This document shows, in pieces, positions 51,918 to 61,032 of a stretch of 64,000 bases of DNA. The first letter of the stretch is position 1. Each line of letters opens with the position of its first letter. Source of the stretch: Eubacterium sp. (GTDB lineage: Bacteria; Bacillota; Clostridia; Oscillospirales; Acutalibacteraceae); contig JAFSRN010000011.1 of the NCBI GenBank assembly GCA_017446095.1, positions 1 to 64,000 on the forward strand. Direction: 5' to 3'. Position numbers and translations under genes: made by a program. Below the pieces are notes generated by a model. The model was not told the origin of the DNA. It did not search any database and saw nothing but the letters and a program-made list of their open reading frames with translations.

Positions 51918-53167
51918 TTAAGTTCAAATCGTTTTCAAAAAAGCAACTTACAACGCTTAACTGGTGGTGCAAAGGCAGTCGGTACGAGGACAAAAACGGC
52001 ATTATATGCGACGGCGCGGTGCGCTCGGGCAAAACACTTTGTATGTCCATTTCCTTTATAAGCTGGGCGCTGTACCGCTATAACGACACCTCGTTTGCGA
52101 TGTGCGGCAAAACCATTGCTTCGCTGCGGCGAAATGTTGTTACACCTCTGCTGCCTGTCCTCAAAGCGCTCGGTTTTGCAGTTGAGGAAAAAATCAGCCG
52201 TAATTATCTTGTAATCGAAAAGGGCGGCGTGAAAAACCGATTTTATCTGTTCGGCGGACGCGATGAGAGTTCGGCGGCGCTGATACAGGGTATGACCCTG
52301 GGCGGCGTTCTTTTTGACGAGGTGGCGCTTATGCCGCGTTCCTTTGTGGAACAGGCGCTTGCAAGGTGCTCGCTCGAAGGGGCAAAGTACTGGTTTAACT
52401 GCAACCCTGAACATCCTTACCACTGGTTTTATAATGAGTGGATAAAAAAATCAGTGCAAAAAAATATGCTTTTGCTTCACTTTACCATGGACGACAACCC
52501 TTCCCTTTCAGCAGATGTGAAAAACCGATACAAAAATCTTTACTCAGGTGCGTTTTATGAACGGTTTATTGAAGGCAAATGGGTGGCAGCCGACGGGCTT
52601 GTTTACCCGATGTTTGACGCAAACCGCCATGTCAGAGAGGCTGAAAGCTTTGACGAATACTACCTGTCGTGCGACTACGGAACGGTCAACCCGTTTTCGC
52701 TCGGTCTGTGGGGACGCAGCGGCGGTGCGTGGTACAGGATTAACGAGTACTACCACTCCTCACGCGACAGGGGCGTGCAGCTTACCGACGAAGAATACTA
52801 CACCGAACTTGAAGCGCTTGCAGGCGACAAGCCGATTACCGCGCTGATTATTGACCCGTCCGCCGCGTCGTTTATTGAAGTGGTACGGCGGCACGGCAAA
52901 TTCAGAATAATCAAGGCGGACAACGATGTGTTAAGCGGCATAAACCGCGTTTGCACGGCGCTTAAAGAGGGCGAAATCTTCTTTTCTCCGCTTTGTGCGG
53001 ACACGCTGCGCGAATTTTCGGTTTACCGTTGGGACAACGACATAAAACGCGACTCACCAAAAAAAGAAAACGACCATGCAATGGACGATATTCGCTACTT
53101 TGTACACACTGTGCTTGGCAAAAGCAGCGACGACTGTTCCTTCTCCATTGCGGTTGAAAGGAAGTGA
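51914..53167 (+). CDS. Phage terminase large subunit (PBSX type)
   Basis: This 417-residue packaging motor has Walker A DGAVRSGKTL (about 35-44), Walker B GVLFDEVAL (about 131-139) and a C-terminal RNase H-like nuclease with acidic residues in SCDYGTVNPFSLG, LIIDPSA and HAMDDIRYF. Both ATPase and nuclease sites are intact, so the protein should be functional. XtmB of PBSX is the closest named relative by layout. Confidence 0.93.
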   Translation: MIKFKSFSKKQLTTLNWWCKGSRYEDKNGIICDGAVRSGKTLCMSISFISWALYRYNDTSFAMCGKTIASLRRNVVTPLLPVLKALGFAVEEKISRNYLVIEKGGVKNRFYLFGGRDESSAALIQGMTLGGVLFDEVALMPRSFVEQALARCSLEGAKYWFNCNPEHPYHWFYNEWIKKSVQKNMLLLHFTMDDNPSLSADVKNRYKNLYSGAFYERFIEGKWVAADGLVYPMFDANRHVREAESFDEYYLSCDYGTVNPFSLGLWGRSGGAWYRINEYYHSSRDRGVQLTDEEYYTELEALAGDKPITALIIDPSAASFIEVVRRHGKFRIIKADNDVLSGINRVCTALKEGEIFFSPLCADTLREFSVYRWDNDIKRDSPKKENDHAMDDIRYFVHTVLGKSSDDCSFSIAVERK

Positions 53168-53171
53168 AGCC

Positions 53172-54335
53172 TTGGGAATTTTTAAGAAGGACAAACCATC
53201 ACAGCCATCGCAGCCCGAAAGCGGGGCAACGGCGATAATGACCAGCAGCGTAAGCTCGCACCCGTTCAGGCAGCTAAGCGGCTACACGCCGATGGCAGGC
53301 ACAAACGGCAAGGTTTACAAATCCCTGCGCGAGGCTGTGCCGATTATTGACGCGGCGATACTCAAAATCGTCAGGCTTATGGGCGGTTTCAGCTTTGTTA
53401 CGGGTAACGACACGCTTGATATGCAGATGAACGATTACTTCGGCAGAATTAACGTCGGCGGTAATCAGACGGGTATTCAGGCGTTTGTTGACAACTACGT
53501 TGAGCAGCTTCTGACCTACGGCACGGCAATCGGCGAAATGCTGTACGACGCGCACGGCTTTTACGCGCTTTACAACGGCGAGCTGGACGTGCTTGACGTC
53601 AAGAGGAAAAACGGCAGTATCGAACCTGAATTTTATAACACCTCATCGGGCAAACCCGTTGCGGTTGAACATCCGGAAAAGCTGCTGTTTTCCGTACTCA
53701 ATCCCGAGCCGGGCAACCTGCTTGGCACAAGCCTGCTCAAAGGGCTGCCGTTTGTAAGCGACATACTGCTTAAAATCTACAACACCATAGGCACAAACTG
53801 GGAAAGAGTCGGCAACCTGCGCTACGCGGTTACATACAAGCCGCAGAGCGACGGCACCGACAAGGCGTTTGCCAAAGAGCGCGCAAACCAGATGGCTCAG
53901 GCGTGGAAGGACGCAATGAGTTCCAAGGAGAGCGTTAAGGATTTTGTTGCCGTGGGCGATGTAAAAATCAGCGTTATCGGCGCGGACAACCAGATTCTTG
54001 ACAGCGACGTGCCTGCAAGGCAGATGCTTGAGCAAATCATTGCAAAAACAGGGCTTATGCCGTATATGTTCGGCTTGAGCTGGTCAACAACAGAGCGGAT
54101 GAGCCAGCAGCAGGCGGATATTCTTACCACCGAGCTTGAGGCTTACCGCCGCATTGTAACGCCTGTGATTGAAAAAATCGGCAGAGTTTACCTTGCGCTT
54201 TGCGGCAGCCCTTGCAACGTTGAGGTTGAGTGGGACGACATCACTCTGCAGGACGAAACGCAGCTTGCGCAGGCGAGGTTATACAACGCCGAGGCGGATA
54301 AATTATTGACGGAGGTGAACGGCACTGAACAGTAA
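53172..54335 (+). CDS. Phage portal protein (TTG start)
   Basis: I place the start at TTG 53172 (MGIFKKDK), after AAAGGAAGTG at the terminase stop; longer in-frame starts would overlap the terminase by over 90 bases without a ribosome site. The 387-residue protein matches the SPP1/XkdE-type portal fold, with VPIIDAAILKIVRLMGG near the N-terminus and a C-terminal helical stretch including SWSTTERMSQQQADIL. The portal forms the dodecameric DNA gate of the capsid. Confidence 0.88.
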   Translation: MGIFKKDKPSQPSQPESGATAIMTSSVSSHPFRQLSGYTPMAGTNGKVYKSLREAVPIIDAAILKIVRLMGGFSFVTGNDTLDMQMNDYFGRINVGGNQTGIQAFVDNYVEQLLTYGTAIGEMLYDAHGFYALYNGELDVLDVKRKNGSIEPEFYNTSSGKPVAVEHPEKLLFSVLNPEPGNLLGTSLLKGLPFVSDILLKIYNTIGTNWERVGNLRYAVTYKPQSDGTDKAFAKERANQMAQAWKDAMSSKESVKDFVAVGDVKISVIGADNQILDSDVPARQMLEQIIAKTGLMPYMFGLSWSTTERMSQQQADILTTELEAYRRIVTPVIEKIGRVYLALCGSPCNVEVEWDDITLQDETQLAQARLYNAEADKLLTEVNGTEQ

Positions 54336-55254
54336 TCAAAAGGCAAAAACCGATATTGAAAAAATCAATCTGTTTTCACGCAGAACGCTTGGCGAGGACG
54401 AGGTTTACACCTTTACCGTAAAGCTTTGCAACAACGATGTTGACAGGGATTTTGAAAAATTTTCAAAAGAATCGCTTTACGCGCTTGCGCCAATGTTTGT
54501 GGGCAAAACGGGCATATTTGACCACTCGATGAAGAGCGCCGACCAGAAAGCGCGCATCTTTGAAACGTATGTGGAAAAAGAGGCTGGCAAAAAGACGGTT
54601 GACGGCGAGGATTTATACGTCCTCAAAGCGCGTGTGTATATGCTCAAAAACGACGATAACAAGTCGCTGATTGACGACATTGAAGCAGGTATCAAAAAAG
54701 AGGTTTCCGTTTCCTGCTCGATGGGCGAAAGCGTTTGTTCCGTCTGCGGCAAGGACAAGCGCCGCGGCGGTTGCAACCACATCGGCGGCAGGCGTTACGG
54801 CGGAAAGCTTGCGTTCACGGTGCTGAACTCCCCTGCCGACGCATACGAATTCAGTTTTGTGGCTGTGCCTGCGCAGCGTGAAGCAGGCGTGACAAAAATG
54901 TTTAAATCAAAGGGGTATGATATGGACAAAGTACTTAACACAATCAAGTCCTGTGCCGGCGAAGTTACTTTAACAAAGGCGCAGGCTGATGAGATTGCGG
55001 ACTATATCGAGGACTTAAAAAGCGGCGCAGAGCTTGGCGAGGTCTACAAAAAAGAGCTTACAAGCGAGGTTACGGCAAAGCTTATGCTTGCGCTGCCCGA
55101 CGTGGACGTTGAACTGCTTAAATCCGTAACAGCGGTTATGACCGTAAAAGAGCTTATGGGATTTAAGAACGGACTCGGCGCGGATATGGCGCCGCAACTC
55201 GCATCAAACAAAGAAAAAAAGCAGAATACAGACTATTCTCAATTCAGAATTTAG
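54325..55254 (+). CDS. XkdF-type prohead protease (probable CTG start)
   Basis: The best start is CTG at 54325: GGAGGTG lies seven bases upstream, an in-frame stop is at 54316, and the next ATG is only at 54493. Translation from 54325 gives NLFSRRTLGEDEVYTFTVKL, then DNDVDRDFEKF-like sequence that matches relatives' N-termini. The 309-residue protein has the likely catalytic His in GIFDHS and Ser in SVSCSMG, as in XkdF/U35 proteases, plus a Cys/His cluster SVCGKDKRRGGCNH that could bind zinc. A helical C-terminal part (about 205-309) may act as scaffold. It overlaps the portal gene by 11 bases. Confidence 0.78.
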   Translation: MNSNQKAKTDIEKINLFSRRTLGEDEVYTFTVKLCNNDVDRDFEKFSKESLYALAPMFVGKTGIFDHSMKSADQKARIFETYVEKEAGKKTVDGEDLYVLKARVYMLKNDDNKSLIDDIEAGIKKEVSVSCSMGESVCSVCGKDKRRGGCNHIGGRRYGGKLAFTVLNSPADAYEFSFVAVPAQREAGVTKMFKSKGYDMDKVLNTIKSCAGEVTLTKAQADEIADYIEDLKSGAELGEVYKKELTSEVTAKLMLALPDVDVELLKSVTAVMTVKELMGFKNGLGADMAPQLASNKEKKQNTDYSQFRI

Positions 55255-55263
55255 GAGGTAAAA

Positions 55264-55608
55264 ATGAGTATTTCATTTAACGGTTACGAAAAAAGCATTA
55301 TCACATTTGAAGCAGGCGACGGTCTTGCAGTAGGCTGCCCTGTTACACTTAACAGCAACGGCGAAGCAGTTCCCGCTTCTGCAAACAGCAAATTCATCGG
55401 TATCTGCACAGCAATCAGAAACGGCTGGGCAAGCGTTCAGACAGGCGGATACGCAACAGTAAAGTATTCCGACTCTGCACCGTCTTACGGCGTAACAATG
55501 CTTGCCACAGGCGCAAACAAAACAGTAAAGCCCGTAAGCGAAAACGGTATTTACTACAAGGTTGTAAAGGTGGACACCACAAACACAACCGCAGGAATCA
55601 TTCTTTAA
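55264..55608 (+). CDS. Capsid decoration-like protein
   Basis: This 114-residue, Ser/Thr/Gly-rich, all-beta-looking protein lies between protease and capsid genes, the usual place of head decoration proteins (DUF2190-like). SD AGGAGG precedes the start. Identification rests mainly on size, composition and position. Confidence 0.65.
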   Translation: MSISFNGYEKSIITFEAGDGLAVGCPVTLNSNGEAVPASANSKFIGICTAIRNGWASVQTGGYATVKYSDSAPSYGVTMLATGANKTVKPVSENGIYYKVVKVDTTNTTAGIIL

Positions 55609-55630
55609 TTACATAGGAGGTTAAAATACT

Positions 55631-56620
55631 ATGGCATATGATAATCTGAAAATCGAAAAAGAACTTTACACATCCGGCAAGAGTTTTACCCAGGCGCTTG
55701 AAAGCCTTGACCCGTCGGAAAACTACGCAGGCACGTCGCTTGAGGGACTTGACGCATACCAGCGCCAGCTCAAGAGATTTGACATCAAGGTGTCCGGCTC
55801 GGATTCCGACACGGTTTCCAAGTTTTTCCAGACTTCCGACTCCTCCGCGCTCTTCCCCGAGTACGTGGCAAGAGCCGTAAGACAGGGACTCACCGAAGCC
55901 GATATCGTAAGCCAGATGGTGGCTGCGACAACCAACATCGACTCGCTTGATTACAGAGCGGTTGAAAGCATTATCGACGAGGATACGGACACACCCGAGC
56001 ACATTATGGAAGGCTCGTTTATTCCGGAAACAACCGTTAAGCTTAAGGACACGCTTACTCCGCTTAACAAGCGCGGCAGAATGCTTGTTGCTTCCTACGA
56101 GGCGGTTAAGTTCCAGAAGCTCGACGTGTTTACGGTAATCCTTAAGCAGATCGGCGACTACATTGCAAGGTGCCAGACCTTTGACGCAATCAAAACAGTA
56201 TGCACCTTCAGGCAGAGCGATATCCACACATTCTCGGGCGGTATCACATATTCCAACCTTGTTGATTTCTGGAATCTGTTTGACCCGTACAACCTTACAA
56301 CCATCATCACGGACGCAAATACAATGTCCACAATCCTCAAGCTCAGCGAGTTCAGGGACGCGGTTGCAGGACTCAACTTCCACGGCACAGGCTCAATGAT
56401 TACGCCGTTTGGCGCAAATCTTGTAAAGGCAAAGTGCATGGCAGGTCAGGACCTCATCCTCGGTCTTGATAAGAACTACGCGGTTGAAAAGGTACAGGCA
56501 GGCGATATTATCACTGACTTTGACAAGCTCATTGACCGCCAGCTTGAGCGTGCTACCGTAAGCTGCATTGCAGGCTTTTCACCTATTTTTGAAGGCGCAT
56601 CACAGCTTGCCGCCTATTAA
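55631..56620 (+). CDS. Major capsid protein (HK97-fold, XkdG-like)
   Basis: This 329-residue protein has the layout of XkdG-type capsid proteins: a helical N-terminal delta region (about 1-70), then ALFPEYVARAVRQG, and long beta/alpha domains ending with VSCIAGFSPIFEGASQL. SD AGGAGG precedes the start. The strong ribosome site and gene position fit the most abundant protein of the particle. Confidence 0.85.
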   Translation: MAYDNLKIEKELYTSGKSFTQALESLDPSENYAGTSLEGLDAYQRQLKRFDIKVSGSDSDTVSKFFQTSDSSALFPEYVARAVRQGLTEADIVSQMVAATTNIDSLDYRAVESIIDEDTDTPEHIMEGSFIPETTVKLKDTLTPLNKRGRMLVASYEAVKFQKLDVFTVILKQIGDYIARCQTFDAIKTVCTFRQSDIHTFSGGITYSNLVDFWNLFDPYNLTTIITDANTMSTILKLSEFRDAVAGLNFHGTGSMITPFGANLVKAKCMAGQDLILGLDKNYAVEKVQAGDIITDFDKLIDRQLERATVSCIAGFSPIFEGASQLAAY

Positions 56621-56635
56621 TGCGGGGTGATTTGT

Positions 56636-56992
56636 ATGATTGATATTGACAGCGTAACCGAAACCCTGTGCGCAATTTCCGGCATAAGCGCAGAAGAGAT
56701 TGATAATTACACCGTGCTTATTCAGAATTCCATCAGCGTGGTAGAAAACGCGCTGCTTGATTCAAGCCTTGAAGATGACAGCAGAATTATCTACCTTGCC
56801 GCTACGCGTGCGTACTATAACATTATGCTTACAGGTACAAACGCGGACGACGTGAGCGGATTTGTTGCAGGCGACGTCAAAATCAACCTGCGCGCCCAGC
56901 CTGCCGAAAGCGCGCTTAAACTATATCAGGAAGCGGCGGAAGCAGTAAGCGGACTTGTGCGCGACAACGGTTTTGTTTTCAGAGGTGTCTGA
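56636..56992 (+). CDS. Head-tail connector-like protein (XkdH position)
   Basis: The start is the ATG at 56636, after GGGGTG. The 118-residue, mostly helical protein with an SVTETLCAISGISAEEIDNY start resembles gp6/XkdH-type adaptor proteins that sit below the portal. The assignment is by position and helical pattern. Confidence 0.65.
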   Translation: MIDIDSVTETLCAISGISAEEIDNYTVLIQNSISVVENALLDSSLEDDSRIIYLAATRAYYNIMLTGTNADDVSGFVAGDVKINLRAQPAESALKLYQEAAEAVSGLVRDNGFVFRGV

Positions 56993-56993
56993 T

Positions 56994-57356
56994 ATGCGTA
57001 GCTTTAGTCATACAATCAAAAAATACTTGAATATGGTTGGCCGCGAAGCAACCGTAATAAAAGCAAACGGCGGCGAAGATAAATTCTTCGCCGTTGTTGA
57101 GCAAACCTGGAAGCGAAACAAAACCAACTTCACCGACCGCGCGATGATTCCCGGCAGAGTTTACAACGAGTACTGCGAAATTCTTTGCCCGTACGACATC
57201 AACTTAAAACAGTACGGCAAAAACGACACCTTTTTAATCGAGGGCGAGTACTACGAGCTTTGCCGCGCAGAGCAGGTTGTGGCGTTTGGCGAGATACAGT
57301 TTTACAGAGGGATAATTAAAAAGATAAGAGAGGTTGATACAAATGTATTTGACTGA
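56994..57356 (+). CDS. Phage head-completion/connector protein (XkdI position)
   Basis: The start is the ATG at 56994, just after GAGGTGT. The 120-residue protein is beta-rich (for example NEYCEILCPYDINL and FLIEGEYYELCRAE) and sits where XkdI-like stopper proteins are encoded. It begins one base after the previous stop and overlaps the next gene by 14 bases. Confidence 0.6.
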   Translation: MRSFSHTIKKYLNMVGREATVIKANGGEDKFFAVVEQTWKRNKTNFTDRAMIPGRVYNEYCEILCPYDINLKQYGKNDTFLIEGEYYELCRAEQVVAFGEIQFYRGIIKKIREVDTNVFD

Positions 57357-57729
57357 TGAGGTAAACAGCTATATCGCGCTGCTTAAATCAAAGCCGTATT
57401 ACGCCGACAAGTATGTGATTGCGGCGTACCCTTATGCTTACAGCCCCACAAGGCTTGACAGACCTCTTATTGCAGTTTCGCCCGGCGGTATTGAGGCAAA
57501 GTGCGCAGGCATAGGTTCAGACACATACTGCGCCACCTACGGGATACGCGTTGACGTTTTTGTGCCGCAGAGCAGCGGCACGCCCTGTGTTTCCGATGTT
57601 ATAACAAAGATTGTTGACGACGCAAAGGAACTTTGCCCGATAGCGTACACGTCGAGCGAAATCACGGCGGAAAACAGTATTTCCTGCTTCAAGTCGAGAA
57701 TTATGTTTAAGCACAGCGGCACCGTATAA
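57343..57729 (+). CDS. Phage tail-completion/connector protein (XkdJ position)
   Basis: The start is the ATG at 57343, after GAGAGGTTG. The 128-residue alpha/beta protein resembles tail terminator or completion proteins in size and order. It is the last connector gene; in PBSX the sheath gene would follow next, but here a 36-codon gene and then the LysM gene follow. Confidence 0.6.
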   Translation: MYLTDEVNSYIALLKSKPYYADKYVIAAYPYAYSPTRLDRPLIAVSPGGIEAKCAGIGSDTYCATYGIRVDVFVPQSSGTPCVSDVITKIVDDAKELCPIAYTSSEITAENSISCFKSRIMFKHSGTV

Positions 57730-57740
57730 GGGGGATTATT

Positions 57741-57851
57741 ATGCAGGAACAGTACACATCTGAAATAAACAACGACACCGTGCAGGAAATCAGCGATTAC
57801 CTGCAGCTTGATTCAAGAAGATACGATACCACTATAAAGGGGGACGAATGA
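57741..57851 (+). CDS. 36-residue acidic peptide at the missing-tail junction
   Basis: An ATG at 57741 follows GGGGGATT, and the frame runs 36 codons (MQEQYTSEINNDTV... ending IKGDE) to a TGA that overlaps the next ATG. The peptide is acidic and has no recognised motif. It sits exactly where sheath, tube and tape-measure genes would be expected. It may be a small functional peptide or the last remnant of a deleted gene. Good ribosome site and ATGA coupling support translation. Confidence 0.6.
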   Translation: MQEQYTSEINNDTVQEISDYLQLDSRRYDTTIKGDE

Positions 57852-58366
57852 TGAACATAATGAAAATGGGCTACAAGGGTATGACCTTTGACGTTAACCC
57901 TTCGTCCGTCAAAACAGATTTCAGCAAAAAGGTTGCGATTAAAACCATACCCTTCGGCTTTGGCAAAAGCGCGGAAATCTGCAAAATGCCTGTAAAAATC
58001 ACGGGCAGCGGCGTGTTCTGCGGCGAGAATGCAGGGCAGGACGCACACAAGCTTATGCAGATTTTTGAAAAAGGCGGCTCGTCATACCTGTTTATGCCGC
58101 GGCTTGCGCCGATTAAAGCGTTTTTTACCGACCTTACAATGCGCATTGGCGCTGACAGCGAGAGCATTGAATACACCTTTTCCTTTACCGAGGACTGCAC
58201 TGAAAAGCGCAGCAGTTACCCGTTTGGATACACCTACGCCAAGGCAGGCGAAAACCTGTACGACATTGCAAACCGCTGCGAGGTAAGCACCGAATCGCTG
58301 TTTAACGCCAACGATTTTATGGATATGTTCTCTGTAAGAGAGGGTGACAAGGTATGGCTGCGATAG
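57848..58366 (+). CDS. LysM-domain phage tail/baseplate protein (XkdP-like)
   Basis: This 172-residue protein has an N-terminal beta domain (about 1-120) and a C-terminal LysM-like domain (YAKAGENLYDIANRCEV...REGDKVWL). XkdP-type proteins link the tail tube/tape measure to the baseplate hub in PBSX-like particles. Here those partners are not encoded in the operon. Two ATGs in a row (57848 and 57851) follow AAAGGGGG. Confidence 0.82.
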   Translation: MMNIMKMGYKGMTFDVNPSSVKTDFSKKVAIKTIPFGFGKSAEICKMPVKITGSGVFCGENAGQDAHKLMQIFEKGGSSYLFMPRLAPIKAFFTDLTMRIGADSESIEYTFSFTEDCTEKRSSYPFGYTYAKAGENLYDIANRCEVSTESLFNANDFMDMFSVREGDKVWLR

Positions 58367-59310
58367 TTGCAGACCTTCGCTTTGTAACGGGCGAAAGCAG
58401 GGCGGTTGAAAAGCTGTACTATATGGAACTTACAGCCGACCTTGACGCCGCGTGCGACGGCTTGCGCCTGCGGTTTTGCAGCGAAAACGAGCCTGATGAA
58501 ATCAGCGGCGTAACGCTTTTTATTGACGGCAAAAAGGTGTTTTGCGGACTTTGCGACAGGCAGGAATTCACAAGGGACAAAAACGGCAGCCGCGTGTTTG
58601 TTTACGCGCGGTCAAACGCCGCTTTGCTTGTGGATAACGAGGCTGCGCCCGCAACCTATGTTTCGCCAAGCACGAACGTGCTGTTTAAAAGCGAGGCAAA
58701 GAGGTTCGGCTTCAAAAACAGACTTCCCCACCTTGTGTGCGAGCACGAGTATTCGGTGGTTAAAGGCACTTCCTGCTACGGCGCAATCAACCGTTTTGTT
58801 AAAACAATGACACAGACCCCCGTCAGAGTAAACTGCGAAAACGAGCTTGTTCTGCCCGCCAGCAGCGAGGTTGCAGACCTTGACGGCGCAGACGTTATCC
58901 GCTTTAAAAAGTGCATAAACCGCGCGGCGCCGATTACAAAAATCGACTACAAAATCAGCGCGGACACGCCGTACATCCGCCACGTCAAAAGCAGAATGTG
59001 CGAAGAAAACGGCATTGTGCGCACACGCAAGCAGAATATATCGTCGCTGCCCGAATGGCAGAGGCAGTACACGCTTACCGACCTTCTGCAAAGCGCGGCA
59101 AAAGAGTACTACACAGCCGAGGCGGTTATTAACGGCTGCCGCTTTTTTGAACTCAATTCATCGCTGTGTTACCGCGCGGGCGGAATTTTGCCGCAAAGCG
59201 ATTACAGGCTCAACCGCCTTGTGCTGACTTACGACGAAAACGGCGAAAACACAAAACTCGTTTTCCTTAAAACCAACGATTTGAAGGAGGTAACCTATGT
59301 GGCTGAGTAA
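58354..59310 (+). CDS. Baseplate hub protein (XkdQ/gpD-like)
   Basis: This 318-residue protein matches the XkdQ/GpD-type hub fold in layout: FRFxE-like beta domains (SGVTLFIDGKKVFCG) followed by a region with VVKGTSCYGAINRFVKTM. The hub carries the spike and connects to the tail tube. It overlaps the LysM gene by 13 bases and the spike gene by 14 bases. Confidence 0.75.
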   Translation: MAAIVADLRFVTGESRAVEKLYYMELTADLDAACDGLRLRFCSENEPDEISGVTLFIDGKKVFCGLCDRQEFTRDKNGSRVFVYARSNAALLVDNEAAPATYVSPSTNVLFKSEAKRFGFKNRLPHLVCEHEYSVVKGTSCYGAINRFVKTMTQTPVRVNCENELVLPASSEVADLDGADVIRFKKCINRAAPITKIDYKISADTPYIRHVKSRMCEENGIVRTRKQNISSLPEWQRQYTLTDLLQSAAKEYYTAEAVINGCRFFELNSSLCYRAGGILPQSDYRLNRLVLTYDENGENTKLVFLKTNDLKEVTYVAE

Positions 59311-59656
59311 AATGATTGGCAAAAACACGGCTGACAACAGGGCGCAAAAAGGCAGCATAACGATATCCGGCTCTGCCGATGTTGAGGCGCAGTACACCGC
59401 AGGGGCAAAGAGTATGCAGGCGTACACGCCTTACGGCTACACCTCTGCCGCACCGATTGGCGAGGAGGTTGCGGTTGTGCCGTCATCAGACGGTGAAATC
59501 GCGCTTGGCACGCGCTGCAAAGCAAGCGAGCTTGAGAGCGGCGAGGTTATGATTTCCTCGCTCGGCGGGGCAAAAATTATACTTAAAAACGACGGCACTG
59601 TCGTAATAAATTCTATGGTGATTAATCGGGAAGGAATGATTAACAGTGGCATATAA
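59297..59656 (+). CDS. Baseplate spike-like protein (gpV/XkdR-region)
   Basis: This 119-residue protein has an OB-like centre (APIGEEVAVVPSSDGEIALGT) and a C-terminal repeat-like beta segment (GGAKIILKNDGTVVINSMV), as in gpV-type puncturing spikes. A metal-binding tip (HxH) is not seen. SD GGAGG precedes the start; it overlaps the next gene by 11 bases. Confidence 0.68.
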   Translation: MWLSKMIGKNTADNRAQKGSITISGSADVEAQYTAGAKSMQAYTPYGYTSAAPIGEEVAVVPSSDGEIALGTRCKASELESGEVMISSLGGAKIILKNDGTVVINSMVINREGMINSGI

Positions 59657-59984
59657 ACTTGTTGACGGCGACTATGTTATAGCACCCGGACACACCGCAC
59701 CAACAGAGTGCGACTACATTGACGAGCTGGCGCAAAACGCAATGGTTGTGCTTGGCACCAAGCGCAGTAAGTTTTACCCGAACAAGGACTTCGGCTCATA
59801 TATTTACATTACAGATATGCAGCCTTTGCTTGCGTACCTTGACGCGGCTGCGCGGCAGGCGGTTGATCCGCTTGACGGCGTTTACATCAAAAGCGTCAGC
59901 CGCAGCGGTCAGGACACGGTGATTGTGCTGACAGCCAACGATACAGAAAGGACGGTGATAATTAAAAATGAAAATAACATATGA
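59646..59984 (+). CDS. Baseplate wedge protein, gp25/XkdS-like (GTG start)
   Basis: This 112-residue protein begins with GTG at 59646. The segment VVLGTKRSKFYPNKDFGSYI resembles the gp25/W family, in which a short loop and the EPR-like core contact baseplate J. It overlaps baseplate J by 17 bases. Confidence 0.75.
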   Translation: MAYKLVDGDYVIAPGHTAPTECDYIDELAQNAMVVLGTKRSKFYPNKDFGSYIYITDMQPLLAYLDAAARQAVDPLDGVYIKSVSRSGQDTVIVLTANDTERTVIIKNENNI

Positions 59985-61032
59985 TGAAATACTGCAGAAT
60001 ATGCAAAACGCGTTTTTTGAAAAATGCGGTCAGACCGCCGACGTTTACAGCGATATAGGCGTGCGTTTTCAGGCGGTTGCGAGCGAGCTGTTTAACCTTG
60101 CGTGCTACAGCGATTTTGTGCTTAAGCAGACCTTTGTGCAGACTGCAAGCGGCGAATATCTGGACAAGCACGCCGAGCTGCGCAATATGCAACGCAAAAC
60201 GGCGGCAAAGGCGTATGGCAATCTGACGTTTTACACAGCCGAGATTTCGGAAAATGATATTGAGGTGCCGTCGGGAACAATATGTTCCGTTGAGGGCAGC
60301 GAGTACCTGCAGTTTGAAACTACCCAAAGCGCAGTTATCTCTGCAGGCGAGCTCAGCGTAACCGTGCCTGCCGCCGCGCTTGAAAACGGCGGCGCATACA
60401 ATGTTAAGGCAGGCAAAATCACGGTGCTTGTAACACCGCCGGGCGGCATCAACCGCGTTGAAAACGCCGAGGCATTTAAGGGCGGCTGGGACGACGAAGG
60501 CGACGAAGCGCTGCGCAAAAGACTGCTTAAAGCCTACAGCGTGCCGCCTACAGGTCTGTCTAAAAAGAGCATTGCCGAATGTGTGATGAAGCTTGACGAC
60601 GTGCTTGACTGCAACATTGTAAAGCGTGCCTCGAACACGCTTAACGTTTACGTAAAAACTAAAACAGGCACTATAAGCGAAACGCTTGAGGCGCAGATTA
60701 ACAACGCCCTGCTTGTTGCGTATATCACGGTTGTTAACCCGATTATCCTGCACGCAACGCGCCGCGAATACAACCTGAGAATCACCGTTAACCCGACCGA
60801 GGGCAACAGTCAGGAAGTGATTGAAAAAATCCGCAGCGCGGTCAAGGACTACACCGACGGAATCAGAATCGGCGACAGCGTTAACCTTGCTGAAATCTAC
60901 TATCTTGTGTCCTACAGCGCGCCTGTAAAGGACTGCGTGGTTTCGTCGCCGCAGGCTGTAAACGGCTTGATTAACGGACGCGAGGATTCCTACTGGATAC
61001 CCGACGAAATCGTGGTGGAATGTTATGAATGA
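59968..61032 (+). CDS. Baseplate J family protein (XkdT-like)
   Basis: This 354-residue wedge protein has the typical start with DVYSDIGVRFQAVASELFNL, a central GLSKKSIAECV region and a C-terminal VVSSPQAVNGLI. Baseplate J forms the wedge ring of contractile tails. Its presence without sheath and tube is the core oddity of this operon. Confidence 0.9.
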   Translation: MKITYDEILQNMQNAFFEKCGQTADVYSDIGVRFQAVASELFNLACYSDFVLKQTFVQTASGEYLDKHAELRNMQRKTAAKAYGNLTFYTAEISENDIEVPSGTICSVEGSEYLQFETTQSAVISAGELSVTVPAAALENGGAYNVKAGKITVLVTPPGGINRVENAEAFKGGWDDEGDEALRKRLLKAYSVPPTGLSKKSIAECVMKLDDVLDCNIVKRASNTLNVYVKTKTGTISETLEAQINNALLVAYITVVNPIILHATRREYNLRITVNPTEGNSQEVIEKIRSAVKDYTDGIRIGDSVNLAEIYYLVSYSAPVKDCVVSSPQAVNGLINGREDSYWIPDEIVVECYE

